A DNA stretch of 64,000 nucleotides from Sherwoodlollariibacterium sp049275655 (GTDB taxonomy: Bacteria > Omnitrophota > Gorgyraeia > Gygaellales > Profunditerraquicolaceae), in assembly GCA_049275655.1 (NCBI GenBank), contig JBASUY010000030.1, positions 1-64,000 of the forward strand, read 5' to 3'. Position 1 is the stretch's first letter; the number at the start of each line of letters is the position of its first letter. Below the pieces are notes generated by a model. It saw only the letters and a list, made by a program, of their open reading frames with translations. It was not told where the DNA came from and did not search any database. Shown here in pieces: positions 57,194-64,000 of the stretch. The position numbers and the translations under genes were made by a program.

Positions 57194-57939
57194 TATCTCT
57201 TATAAATACTAAGATAAGAAGCAAGGGCTATAGCTGCGGTATCAACTCTTAAGACTAAATCTCCGAGGGAAATAGGGACAAACCCTGCTTTTTTTGCGAT
57301 ATCTACCTCCTCTTTAGAAAAATCTCCTTCCGGGCCGATTAGGCATAATATTTTTGCCTTATCTAAAGAAGAAGGCATTAAAGAAGAAAGCGCCTCCTTA
57401 ATACTTTTTCTTTTACCAAATAGGGTAGGGATTAATTTTAGATTAAAGTTTTCTGATTCTAAGATTAGCTTTTTAAAATCCTGCACACCGCCTATTAGCG
57501 GAATATCGTGTCTTTGGCTTTGCTGAGAAGCAGATTCAGCTATTCTTCTCCATCGCTTAAGCCGACGCTCTTCTTTTTCTTGGCCTAATTTTACAATTAC
57601 CCTTTGAGTTATTAAAGGAATGATCCGGGAGACGCCAAGCTGTGTAAGTTTATCTACGATATCATCGAATTTAGCTTTCTTAGGAATTGCGCAGGCAATA
57701 GTTAAATTGATTTTAGGATAATTTTTATCAGGCGAACTCTTTTTTTTAACCTCTAAAAAAACCTTATCTTCTATCTTACTAATAACGCACAAATACTCAA
57801 AGCCGTTTTCATCAAAGACTAATACCTTTTCTTTAGGCTTTAGGCAAAGAGACCTTGTTATATGGCGAACCTTTTGCTTATCTTTGATAACTATCTCATT
57901 ATTTGCGATATCGGTGGAAGGACAAAAAAAACGGTTCAT
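57193..57939 (-). CDS. rsmE: 16S rRNA m3U1498 methyltransferase
   Basis: RsmE methylates U1498 of 16S rRNA in helix 44. It is a SPOUT-fold protein of 248 aa. The N-terminal PUA-like part has HITRSLCLKPKEKVLVFDENG. The C-terminal knot has ASQQSQRHDIP, CLIGPEGDFSKEEVDIAKKAGFVPISLGDLVLRVDTAAIAL, the canonical SAM-binding trefoil. It overlaps the Memo fusion gene by 4 bp (ATGA) and mtaB by 1 bp. Confidence 0.95.
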   Translation of the reverse strand: MNRFFCPSTDIANNEIVIKDKQKVRHITRSLCLKPKEKVLVFDENGFEYLCVISKIEDKVFLEVKKKSSPDKNYPKINLTIACAIPKKAKFDDIVDKLTQLGVSRIIPLITQRVIVKLGQEKEERRLKRWRRIAESASQQSQRHDIPLIGGVQDFKKLILESENFNLKLIPTLFGKRKSIKEALSSLMPSSLDKAKILCLIGPEGDFSKEEVDIAKKAGFVPISLGDLVLRVDTAAIALASYLSIYKR

Positions 57940-59414
57940 AGCTCTTTTTCAGAAAAAACTTCAGCGGTAAAGGTATAAACCTCTGTATCTTTATCTTTCC
58001 AAGCATCAAAAGATAAACCAGCCTTATGCGAACAAAGATTAGATAAAAACTCCTCCTTACTCCAACCTGTTTCTAAGGCTACTTGAGGCAAGAAAACTCC
58101 GCTCCTAAAGCCCTTGCGCACTAAAACTCCGTCGATACCAAGGCGGATATTTTCAGGGTTGTCTGTTCTTTGCATAGGAGAGAGAGCAGAAATCTCTATA
58201 TCAATATCTGCTAATTCATCTAAGGTAACTTGAGGAAAGCGCGGGTCAGATGTAGCTGCTTCTATAGCCATATCACGCACAGTTAGATACAAAGGCCCTT
58301 TACCGATAAGATTACCGATACAGCCGCGTAATTGGCCTTTTTTATGAAGCGTGACAAAAGCGCCCATCTCTTTAAGCAAAGCAGGCTCGGTTTCAGTGAT
58401 TTCTAGCCTCTTGCCTTCTTTTAGATAAGATTCTATAGAAGAGCGCGCAATCTCAAGGAGCCTTTTTTGTTCTTGCTTATTAAACATAACTACCTCCCTG
58501 CTTTTATTATCAATAACTATACTTGCATATCCTACAGTCCAGATACCTTTCTTTTTATTCCCGGTTACCTCTGAGGAATTAGTATATTTCATAAGCGTTA
58601 CTTTATCATACTGCATCTTCTTTGCAAGCATTATAGCGCTTACAACCCCAAAACCTCCACATGCCTGCGCCCTTCCTTCACGCAAGGCATAATAAAGGCC
58701 TTCGGCGTCTAAATCTTTAATCAAAGAGATGGTTAAGTTATCTACAACAGAAGCCTCCTCAAAGTCATATCCGTGATATAAATCCGAGGAGATTACTAAC
58801 AATACGTCTTTGCGTTGGCCAATAGCTTCTTTAAGAAGGCTAGCAAACTCTTGGCATAATTTTAGAGTGCAGTCTCCTGTGATTAAAGGGACAATTTTAA
58901 AGTTTTTAAGCAATCTCTGTAAAAAAGGAAGCTGTACCTCAACGCTATGCTCGCCTTCAAAGGCCTTAGGCTCAAAGCGTATATCTTCTTTAACATTTAA
59001 GAGCTTAGCGGCAAAATCCTTATCAACTTCTATTCCGCCTAAAGGAGTAATAAACTTACCCTCAGGATAGACTGATATTCCACTAAAACCATAGCGATGG
59101 CCGGTGCCGATAACAATGACTGTCTTATAATTTTTATCCTTTATTAGTTTGTAGGCATAAGCTGCTGTTTGGGCTGAATAGCCATATCCTGCATGAGGGG
59201 CTATAATTATAAATGCTTCACTTTCTTTTTTTTCTCTTTGCTCTGTTTGAGCAGAAAGGATAAAATTATCCACCATCTTTGAGAGCTCTTTAGGTGAATT
59301 AGGATAAAACATTCCGGATACTGAAGGATTTTTTATATTAGCTGCGTATAAGAAAGTTAAAAAACTGACGGAGAAGAAAAAAAGAATAGTAATGATTTTT
59401 ATTTTTTGTTTCAT
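57936..59414 (-). CDS. Exported Memo-AMMECR1 fusion (AmmeMemoRadiSam B+A)
   Basis: This is a 492-aa fusion. Residues 1 to about 25 form a signal peptide (KIITILFFFSVSFLTFLYAA). About 29-300 is a Memo-like domain (SVSGMFYPNSPKEL, APHAGYGYS with His74, GTGHRYG, EHSVEVQLPFLQ, SSDLYHG, ACGGFG), an extradiol-dioxygenase-like fold. About 320-490 is AMMECR1 (LRGCIGNLIGKG, ATSDPRFPQVTLDEL). In many bacteria these are separate proteins of the AmmeMemoRadiSam system with a radical SAM partner; no partner gene is here. The export signal is unusual because the system is thought to be cytoplasmic. The start codon lies only 9 nt after the 3' CCA end of a tRNA gene, with no Shine-Dalgarno sequence. Confidence 0.88.
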   Translation of the reverse strand: MKQKIKIITILFFFSVSFLTFLYAANIKNPSVSGMFYPNSPKELSKMVDNFILSAQTEQREKKESEAFIIIAPHAGYGYSAQTAAYAYKLIKDKNYKTVIVIGTGHRYGFSGISVYPEGKFITPLGGIEVDKDFAAKLLNVKEDIRFEPKAFEGEHSVEVQLPFLQRLLKNFKIVPLITGDCTLKLCQEFASLLKEAIGQRKDVLLVISSDLYHGYDFEEASVVDNLTISLIKDLDAEGLYYALREGRAQACGGFGVVSAIMLAKKMQYDKVTLMKYTNSSEVTGNKKKGIWTVGYASIVIDNKSREVVMFNKQEQKRLLEIARSSIESYLKEGKRLEITETEPALLKEMGAFVTLHKKGQLRGCIGNLIGKGPLYLTVRDMAIEAATSDPRFPQVTLDELADIDIEISALSPMQRTDNPENIRLGIDGVLVRKGFRSGVFLPQVALETGWSKEEFLSNLCSHKAGLSFDAWKDKDTEVYTFTAEVFSEKEL

Positions 59415-59423
59415 ATAAAAAAG

Positions 59424-59499
59424 TGGTGGAGCTGAGCGGGATCGAACCGCTGGCCTCCTCGTTGCGAACGAGGCGCTCTCCCAACTGAGCTACAGCCCC
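59424..59499 (-). tRNA. tRNA-Ala (CGC anticodon)
   Basis: This 76-nt cloverleaf starts GGGGCTGTAGCTCAG and ends with an encoded CCA. The anticodon stem CCTCG/CGAGG encloses the loop TTCGCAA, giving anticodon CGC (codon GCG). The T-arm has GGTTCGATCC. The acceptor pairs with one G-U wobble. It lies between the tail-collar-like gene (39 bp) and the Memo fusion gene (9 bp), in the same direction, so it is probably part of a mixed transcript or has a T-run terminator (CTTTTTT follows directly). Confidence 0.96.
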
Positions 59500-59538
59500 C
59501 AAGAACGCTCCCTAAATGCTACCCCCAAAGCCCCTTTT

Positions 59539-60252
59539 TTATAATTTCATTATAAAACAGAGGGCGTAATAAGGAGGCCTATTTTCATGAGGCTGATTCC
59601 CACCTGCATTATTGGTAGTAAAGGTATGTGCATGAGAACCCGCCGACCCTGTATTCTGATTATGATATAAAGGAGTTGCAGCCTGATTATTTGATCCTGA
59701 AGCAGTTGTTGAACCATACTGAGTCCTATATGAATGGGAATGATTACCAGCAGTGTTAGTGCTACCGGTATGGCTATGGCTTGGCATCTGATCATAAGTT
59801 AGAGTAATGGATATATTGTCATTCCCTCCCGGGCCTATAGGATAAGCGCCTCCTCTAACCGAAGGGTTATCTCCACCTGCACCTACAATAAAACGCTCCC
59901 TTAAATCAGGAGTGCCGGATGTACCATCGCATAAAACCCAGCCTGCCGGAATATCAGCAACAGTTCCAGACCACATGACTATTGCTCCCCGCGGGATATC
60001 TCCTCCCGTAGCCCCAAATTCTTGCCACCCGGTTCCGTCGTAAAACTTTAATAAATGGGCCGCCGCATCATAATAAATTTGCCCCTCTTGACCGGGTTCT
60101 TTTGGCTGTTCAGCAGGATAAATCTGCAAAACCCTATAAACCCCGTAAGGAGAAGGATAATAGGTCGTAATAGTAATTTCCTCTTCGGCAAAAGAAGAAA
60201 AGACTAAACAAAAAATAGCTACAAAAAACAAAATACCTAACCTGATTTTCAT
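59539..60252 (-). CDS. Exported tail-collar-like protein with TTYYPSPYGVYR motif
   Basis: This 237-aa protein has a signal peptide (about 1-22, MKIRLGILFFVAIFCLVFSSFA). The mature part begins EEEITITTYYPSPYGVYRVL, a motif recurrent at the start of exported proteins that I associate with Omnitrophota-type genomes. A phage-tail-collar domain follows (GAIVMWSG...IPAGWVLCDGTSGTPDLRERFIVGAG), then Ser/His-rich repeats (MPSHSHTGSTNTAGNHSHSY, GSHAHTF) ending in PPYYALCFIMKL. The collar domain typically caps tail fibres or binds surfaces. It is next to pseudopilin genes, so it may be a secreted surface or appendage protein. AAAGGAG lies 8 nt from the ATG. Confidence 0.85.
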   Translation of the reverse strand: MKIRLGILFFVAIFCLVFSSFAEEEITITTYYPSPYGVYRVLQIYPAEQPKEPGQEGQIYYDAAAHLLKFYDGTGWQEFGATGGDIPRGAIVMWSGTVADIPAGWVLCDGTSGTPDLRERFIVGAGGDNPSVRGGAYPIGPGGNDNISITLTYDQMPSHSHTGSTNTAGNHSHSYRTQYGSTTASGSNNQAATPLYHNQNTGSAGSHAHTFTTNNAGGNQPHENRPPYYALCFIMKL

Positions 60253-60294
60253 AAGCTATCTCCTTTCTTTACTTTTACCCGCTTTTGCTTTTGT

Positions 60295-60322
60295 ATTATA
60301 CAATCAATTCCGCTGAATTCAA
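60295..60322 (-). promoter_or_regulatory. Promoter of the tail-collar-like gene
   Basis: On the minus strand TTGAAT (60317-60322) and TATAAT (60295-60300) are separated by 16 bp, upstream of the collar-like gene. A single transcript from here could include tRNA-Ala and the Memo fusion gene. Confidence 0.65.
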
Positions 60323-60346
60323 AACAAAATTTTAAAAAAGGCAATT

Positions 60347-60931
60347 TTAGTTAGTGGAAAGGGAAGGAAGATAGATGGTAGCGTGCATAGTTACCTCGGG
60401 GTTATCAACTGAAACAGATGCGGCAGGATCCCAGCGGCTTGTAATTTTAACTTCCACGAAATTTCCCTGTGTAAAATTTTTAGTACAAGAAAAAGCGGTT
60501 ATTTTATTGGATAATACCTCCGTACCCACGCTACAAGTAGGGCAGGCAGAAGAAGCCCGGCAATTATCACAATACGACAACTGATGAGTAGAAGAGTTAA
60601 AAGTATACTTTACCCAATAGTCATTAGCATCCCTTATGCCAATAGAAGAAGAAGGGGAATCAATATAAAGCGCTAAAGAAACATTGGGCACTATTAAAAC
60701 AGCAGAATTATTTCCAAAGATACTTTCGTTGCCTATGGTATTAAGGCCTCTTTTAGTAATATGGTCTAAACAAAAAGAGATGTCATTCTGTAATTTAACC
60801 CTGCGTTCAGAAGAGATAAGTTGATAACGGCTGAATAGAGTGATGCTATTTATCCCAAGGACAACAAGGCCCATTAACACCAAGGCAATCAAAAGTTCCA
60901 TTAAAGTTATGGACTTATTCCGGTAAAGCAT
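60347..60931 (-). CDS. Pseudopilin-like protein
   Basis: This 194-aa protein starts MLYRNKSITLMELLIALVLMGLVVLGI, a type III signal in which the residue before the cleavage site is Ser (S-ITLMEL) but Glu at +5 is present. A globular domain with two Cys pairs (YCDNCRASSACPTCS) follows. Its size and composition resemble minor pseudopilins of the GspJ/PilW type. It overlaps the next gene by 1 bp. The Cys-rich segment may bind metal or form disulphides. Confidence 0.8.
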   Translation of the reverse strand: MLYRNKSITLMELLIALVLMGLVVLGINSITLFSRYQLISSERRVKLQNDISFCLDHITKRGLNTIGNESIFGNNSAVLIVPNVSLALYIDSPSSSIGIRDANDYWVKYTFNSSTHQLSYCDNCRASSACPTCSVGTEVLSNKITAFSCTKNFTQGNFVEVKITSRWDPAASVSVDNPEVTMHATIYLPSLSTN

Positions 60932-61278
60932 TATTCGGTAGTAGGCAAAGTTATAGTAACCTTTACCCTAGTAAGGTTAGCAGGCAGGCCGGCACTATCA
61001 ATAGAATAATTACCCTCGTAATCCCTGCCATCTATAGTTATTTTTTTAGGGTTTGCTTTCTTAGTGTTTAACGGATTAGTGTTCCAGGTGGACTGATTAA
61101 CATAATTTTGAAAAGGGTCTAAAAAATACTTTCCTAGTTCTCCGCCTGAAATTCTTGTCCTACTCTTATGAATATAGCGTTTCCCGGATACAAAGACACC
61201 TACCAAGCCGACAATTACCAAAGAGAGAATAATTAAAGAGACGAGGATTTCCAATAGAGTTAGAGCTTTTTTATCCAC
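60931..61278 (-). CDS. Pseudopilin-like protein
   Basis: This 115-aa protein starts MDKKALTLLEILVSLIILSLVIVGLVGVF, a type III signal with Ala at -1 (A-LTLLEI) and Glu at +5. A short C-terminal beta domain follows. It resembles GspI/PilV-type minor pilins. It is 15 bp after the upstream pseudopilin and overlaps the following one by 1 bp, so the three are co-translated. Confidence 0.8.
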   Translation of the reverse strand: MDKKALTLLEILVSLIILSLVIVGLVGVFVSGKRYIHKSRTRISGGELGKYFLDPFQNYVNQSTWNTNPLNTKKANPKKITIDGRDYEGNYSIDSAGLPANLTRVKVTITLPTTE

Positions 61279-61293
61279 TTTTAATATTCTACC

Positions 61294-61698
61294 CTAGATC
61301 ATTCCAGCAGGGCACCCGGATGATTTTATAGGTTCGGCATTAAAATCTCTACTAGTTAAAGTATAAGTACACTGTGAATTAACCGTTAAAGTCGCAGTTA
61401 TCGTGGCAACGCCTGCACTAAGCGTAACTCTATAATTCCAATTAGAAGTTATTAAATCCAGCTTAAGAAGAGCATTACAATTTGCAGCATTACTGCAAGA
61501 GATATAAACGTTATTCTCCAACTTATATATTTTCTCAGCTGCAGCAATAAGTTTAATATTAGAGACTGCCTCTTTACTTAAAGCATTATACTTTGTCTTG
61601 ATAAAGTTCGGGACAGCCACTGCGGCAAGAATACCAATAATGACAATAACAACTAAAACTTCTATGAGAGTAAAGGAATGTTTTTTGCTATCTGGCAT
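61294..61698 (-). CDS. Pseudopilin-like protein
   Basis: This 134-aa protein starts MPDSKKHSFTLIEVLVVIVIIGILAAVAVPNF, the full pilin N-terminal helix, with Ser instead of Gly at -1 (HS-FTLIEV). The region KEAVSNIKLIAAAEKIYKLENNVY matches the alpha-1C part of the major pilin. Two Cys (CSNAANC, then CTYT...) suggest a disulphide loop. It probably is a minor pilin of the same system. Confidence 0.83.
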   Translation of the reverse strand: MPDSKKHSFTLIEVLVVIVIIGILAAVAVPNFIKTKYNALSKEAVSNIKLIAAAEKIYKLENNVYISCSNAANCNALLKLDLITSNWNYRVTLSAGVATITATLTVNSQCTYTLTSRDFNAEPIKSSGCPAGMI

Positions 61699-61720
61699 AT
61701 CAACTTTTAATATTTTTTTA

Positions 61721-61777
61721 AACGCTTATCGAGTAAAGCGTTAGTAACTGCTAAAATAACAGAATAACGCTTTACTC
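61721..61777. repeat. Overlapping alternative hairpins between pseudopilin genes
   Basis: GAGTAAAGCGTTA (61731-61743) pairs perfectly with TAACGCTTTACTC (61765-61777) over 13 bp. The same GCGTT element can also pair with AACGCTT (61721-61727), giving a competing 7-bp stem. No clear U-tract follows, so this may be an attenuator or processing site separating the first pseudopilin from the next three. Confidence 0.7.
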
Positions 61778-61801
61778 AATAAAACGCCTTATATATTTAA
61801 A

Positions 61802-62194
61802 TTAGTAATAACCTGGTGTTCCGCTCCAATTTCCATTAATATCTAGAGTAATAGTATAATTAGATGGACCTCCTGGTTGTTTCCCCGTAGCACCAGTACA
61901 CCTAGTAGCAGTGCATGCCCCAGTAGCAAAACAAGAATAACGAAAATAGTGAGTATTTGTACAGGCAGCAACTGCTTCTACCGGTAAGTCAGCTACATTA
62001 TTAGCATAACCTCCTCTTTCTAAATTATACGCCCTTTGCGCTGTCCTAAGCGCTCCTAGAATAGACTTAGCTTCGGCAGTACGGCCTTTTTCTACCACTT
62101 TAGTATATTGCGTAAAACCCAAGGCAGCTAAAATACCTACAATTATAATTACTACAACGATTTCAATCAATGTAAAACCGTGCTTTCTTCCCAT
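61802..62194 (-). CDS. Pseudopilin, major subunit-like
   Basis: MGRKHGFTLIEIVVVIIIVGILAALGFTQYTKVVEKGRTAEAKSILGALRTAQRAYNLERGGY is a canonical prepilin with Gly at -1 and Glu at +5, of GspG/PilA type. The C-terminal part has three Cys (ACTNTHYF, CFATGACTATRC). I use the ATG at 62194, 9 nt after AAGGAGG; the ATG at 62200 is only about 3 nt from it. It is the first pseudopilin after the PilC/GspF gene and has its own promoter, so it is likely the most expressed of the four. Confidence 0.87.
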   Translation of the reverse strand: MGRKHGFTLIEIVVVIIIVGILAALGFTQYTKVVEKGRTAEAKSILGALRTAQRAYNLERGGYANNVADLPVEAVAACTNTHYFRYSCFATGACTATRCTGATGKQPGGPSNYTITLDINGNWSGTPGYY

Positions 62195-62247
62195 AACCAT
62201 TCACCTCCTTTTTTTTAAAAACTAATATCTTTGTTGCACTAGTTTTT

Positions 62248-62275
62248 ATTATACTTAGGTTTACAAAAAAAACAA
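62248..62275 (-). promoter_or_regulatory. Promoter of the pseudopilin operon
   Basis: On the minus strand TTGTTT (62270-62275) and TATAAT (62248-62253) are separated by 16 bp, in the 81-bp gap after the PilC/GspF gene. Transcription would start near 62240, giving a leader of about 45 nt with a strong AAGGAGG. Confidence 0.7.
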
Positions 62276-62281
62276 GTTTTT

Positions 62282-63523
62282 TTAGCCTCCGCTAATTTGT
62301 GATATTTTAAATATCGGTAAAAATAAGCCTATAATCATTATTCCGATAACTACACCCATGAAAACAAGCATTATCGGTTCAAAGATAGAAGTAAAGCGGG
62401 CAGTAAAGGTCTCTAGATGATCCTGATAAAAGGCGTTAAGCTTTTTAAACATGCCGGGCAATTCACCTACCTCCTCTCCTATGCTAATCATTTGTGACAC
62501 CATAGGATCAAAAAAGTCGCTCTTCTCTAACGATTGCCCTAAAAGCTTGCCTTCACGCACATCTTCTTTAATCTTGCGTATAATGTCTCCTAAAATAACA
62601 TTGTCTACACTACGTTCTGATATCTCCAGAGAATAAAGTATGGGAACCCCGCTTTCAATCAAAGTAAACATTTCAGAAGTAAAACGCTCTATAGAGATAT
62701 TCCTAAAAAAATCGCTAACAACAGGAAGCCTTAATAAGAATGATTGAAATACCCTCTTGCCCTCACGGGTACTTATATACCTGCGTAAAAGCCAAAATAT
62801 AATTCCTATTATTATGGCTAAAATAATTCCGAATTTCCTGATATAAAAACTTGTCATCAAAAGAATTTTAGTTAAAAACGGAAGTTCAATATTAAAACCG
62901 CTAAATATTTCGGCAAAGGTAGGGATAATCTTAATTGTCATAAATAAAAGAGCGCCTAATCCGGTAACCATCAGTATGGCAGGATAAATAAGCGCAGAAA
63001 TTATCTTTTTCCTAAAAGCAGCGTTGCGCTCTAAATAGCCAGCAAGGCGGTTTAATACCAAACTCAAATTCCCGCTTGCTTCTCCGCTCTCTATAAGATT
63101 AATCCAAAGCGGTGAAAAAACAGCAGGATACTTAGCTATTGCTTCATGCAGGCTCAGCCCAGCCTCCATGTGCTTTTCTAACTCTTTAATAATCTGGTAA
63201 AGCTTTTTACTTGCCACCTGCTGGGAAATAATATTTAAACTTCTTAAAATAGTAATGCCCGCACCAATAAGCGTAGCTAACTGACGGCAAAAAAGAACAA
63301 GGTCATCTCCGGTGACCGCATTATGCTTAGGAGCGCGCCTTCCCCTTACAGATGCTATAATAGGAGCATTGCCCCTCTCTTCTTGTTTCTCAGGGACAAT
63401 ATTAACGACAACAAAACCTTTTGACTGCAGGCTACTTATTGCTTCTTCTTGGGTTATGGCTTCCTGAAGCCCGGAAATCTTCTTACCCATCCTATCCCTA
63501 ACAATATAAAAAAATCTAGGCAT
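62282..63523 (-). CDS. pilC: PilC/GspF inner-membrane platform protein
   Basis: This is a 413-aa type II secretion/type IV pilus platform protein. Two repeated GspF domains are visible: DDLVLFCRQLATLIGAGITILRSL at about 74-97, and RFTSEMFTLIESGVPILYSLEIS in the second half. Three hydrophobic spans are present (about 175-195, 228-248, 385-405). It pairs with the PilB/GspE ATPase encoded immediately upstream (1-bp overlap). In the same operon but separately promoted are the pseudopilin genes. Confidence 0.93.
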   Translation of the reverse strand: MPRFFYIVRDRMGKKISGLQEAITQEEAISSLQSKGFVVVNIVPEKQEERGNAPIIASVRGRRAPKHNAVTGDDLVLFCRQLATLIGAGITILRSLNIISQQVASKKLYQIIKELEKHMEAGLSLHEAIAKYPAVFSPLWINLIESGEASGNLSLVLNRLAGYLERNAAFRKKIISALIYPAILMVTGLGALLFMTIKIIPTFAEIFSGFNIELPFLTKILLMTSFYIRKFGIILAIIIGIIFWLLRRYISTREGKRVFQSFLLRLPVVSDFFRNISIERFTSEMFTLIESGVPILYSLEISERSVDNVILGDIIRKIKEDVREGKLLGQSLEKSDFFDPMVSQMISIGEEVGELPGMFKKLNAFYQDHLETFTARFTSIFEPIMLVFMGVVIGIMIIGLFLPIFKISQISGG

Positions 63524-64000
63524 TATTCTACTCCTAAAGCAAGGCTAGATGCTTCCTCTAAAGAAGTAATCCCCTGCTCAGCCTTACGCAAGCCTGACTC
63601 ATATAGCATCTGCATGCCATTAGCTTTGGCAACTTCCCGTATCTTCTGAAAAGATGCCCTCTGGTTTATAAGAATTCTAATCTCCTCGTTAACCCATAAT
63701 ACTTCTGATACACTAATCCTCCCCTTATATCCTATATTATTGCATTTAGGGCAACCCTTAGCCCTGTAAAGAAGCTCTGCTTTTAACCCCAATGCAGAAG
63801 CTTGAGCCTTATCCGGCTCATACGCCTCTTTACAGGCAGGGCAAAGTTTTCTTAAAAGCCTCTGGCTTACTATTAACAATAACGAAGGGGCTAACATATA
63901 AGGTTCTATGCCTATGTCCATAAGCCTACTTACTGCTGTAGGCGCATCATTGGTATGAAGGGTGCTTAAAACAAGATGGCCAGTCAAGGCTGAACGAATA
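63523..64000 (-). CDS. PilB/GspE ATPase, C-terminal part (cut by window end)
   Basis: This is the C-terminal ~159 residues of a type IV pilus/type II secretion assembly ATPase; the 5' part lies beyond the window. ALTGHLVLSTLHTNDAPTAVSRL is the His-box region. The tetracysteine zinc motif reads CPAC...CPKC, and GYKGRISVSEVL matches the family end. The reading frame continues to the right edge. The Walker A and B boxes are not in view. Confidence 0.93.
   Translation of the reverse strand, partial: IRSALTGHLVLSTLHTNDAPTAVSRLMDIGIEPYMLAPSLLLIVSQRLLRKLCPACKEAYEPDKAQASALGLKAELLYRAKGCPKCNNIGYKGRISVSEVLWVNEEIRILINQRASFQKIREVAKANGMQMLYESGLRKAEQGITSLEEASSLALGVE

Noticed and set aside
59501..59538. Degenerate family A element between tRNA-Ala and the collar-like gene
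   Set aside because: AACGCTCCC and CTACCCCC resemble parts of the element but the match is short and lacks the inverted partner.

Overview
The window is a dense, almost entirely minus-strand bacterial segment. It holds about 60 protein genes, one tRNA gene and many small palindromic repeats. The organism is a diderm (Gram-negative-type) bacterium: it has lipopolysaccharide and O-antigen genes, a type IV pilus secretin and heptose-type glycosyltransferases. The mix of type IV pilus/pseudopilin genes, GTCCCC-type palindromes and a small exported protein with the TTYYPSPYGVYR motif is what I associate with Candidatus Omnitrophota. That is an inference from style; no marker gene here proves it.

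Layout. 1-7.5 kb: RtcB-like RNA ligase, a methyltransferase, an HprK-like kinase-fold protein, Fmt, and a membrane sulfatase/methyltransferase/small membrane protein trio. 7.5-11.1 kb: a PriA homologue whose helicase motifs are all degenerate, an MGDG-synthase-like glycosyltransferase and a GmhB-like phosphatase. 11.1-35.4 kb: a large surface-polysaccharide locus. It contains glycosyltransferases, three DegT aminotransferases, a CapD-type dehydratase, a PglC/WcaJ-type initiating transferase, Wzx, Wzy, an O-antigen-ligase family protein, a WbpG-type amidotransferase, a WbpB-WbpD fusion and an unusual pyruvate-dehydrogenase-E1-like pair. 35.6-49 kb: housekeeping genes (SemiSWEET, tyrS, rpsA, plsC, phosphohexomutase, rpe, nadD, proA, proB, obg, rplU, rng). 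49-55.9 kb: the type IV pilus operon pilA-(two prepilins)-pilM-N-O-P-Q and a double-PilZ protein. 55.9-59.5 kb: mtaB, rsmE, an exported Memo-AMMECR1 fusion and tRNA-Ala(CGC). 59.5-64 kb: an exported tail-collar-like protein, four pseudopilins, a PilC/GspF protein and the C-terminal part of a PilB/GspE ATPase cut by the window end.

The most unusual theme is a set of GGGGAC...GTCCCC palindromic elements. They lie between genes and also in frame inside or at the ends of coding regions: inside the PriA and WbpE-like genes, at the N termini of ProA and a beta-rich protein, and at the C termini of PlsC, the GmhB-like phosphatase and a GT2 enzyme. Two 90-bp copies 38 kb apart are identical, and both sit immediately upstream of a start codon. 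An independent 8-bp-period repeat flanks an S23-like four-helix-bundle gene in inverted orientation, at the place where rpmA is expected. The same repeat occurs as exactly nine units (72 bp) in frame inside mtaB. Together these point to at least two families of very small dispersing elements tolerated within essential genes.
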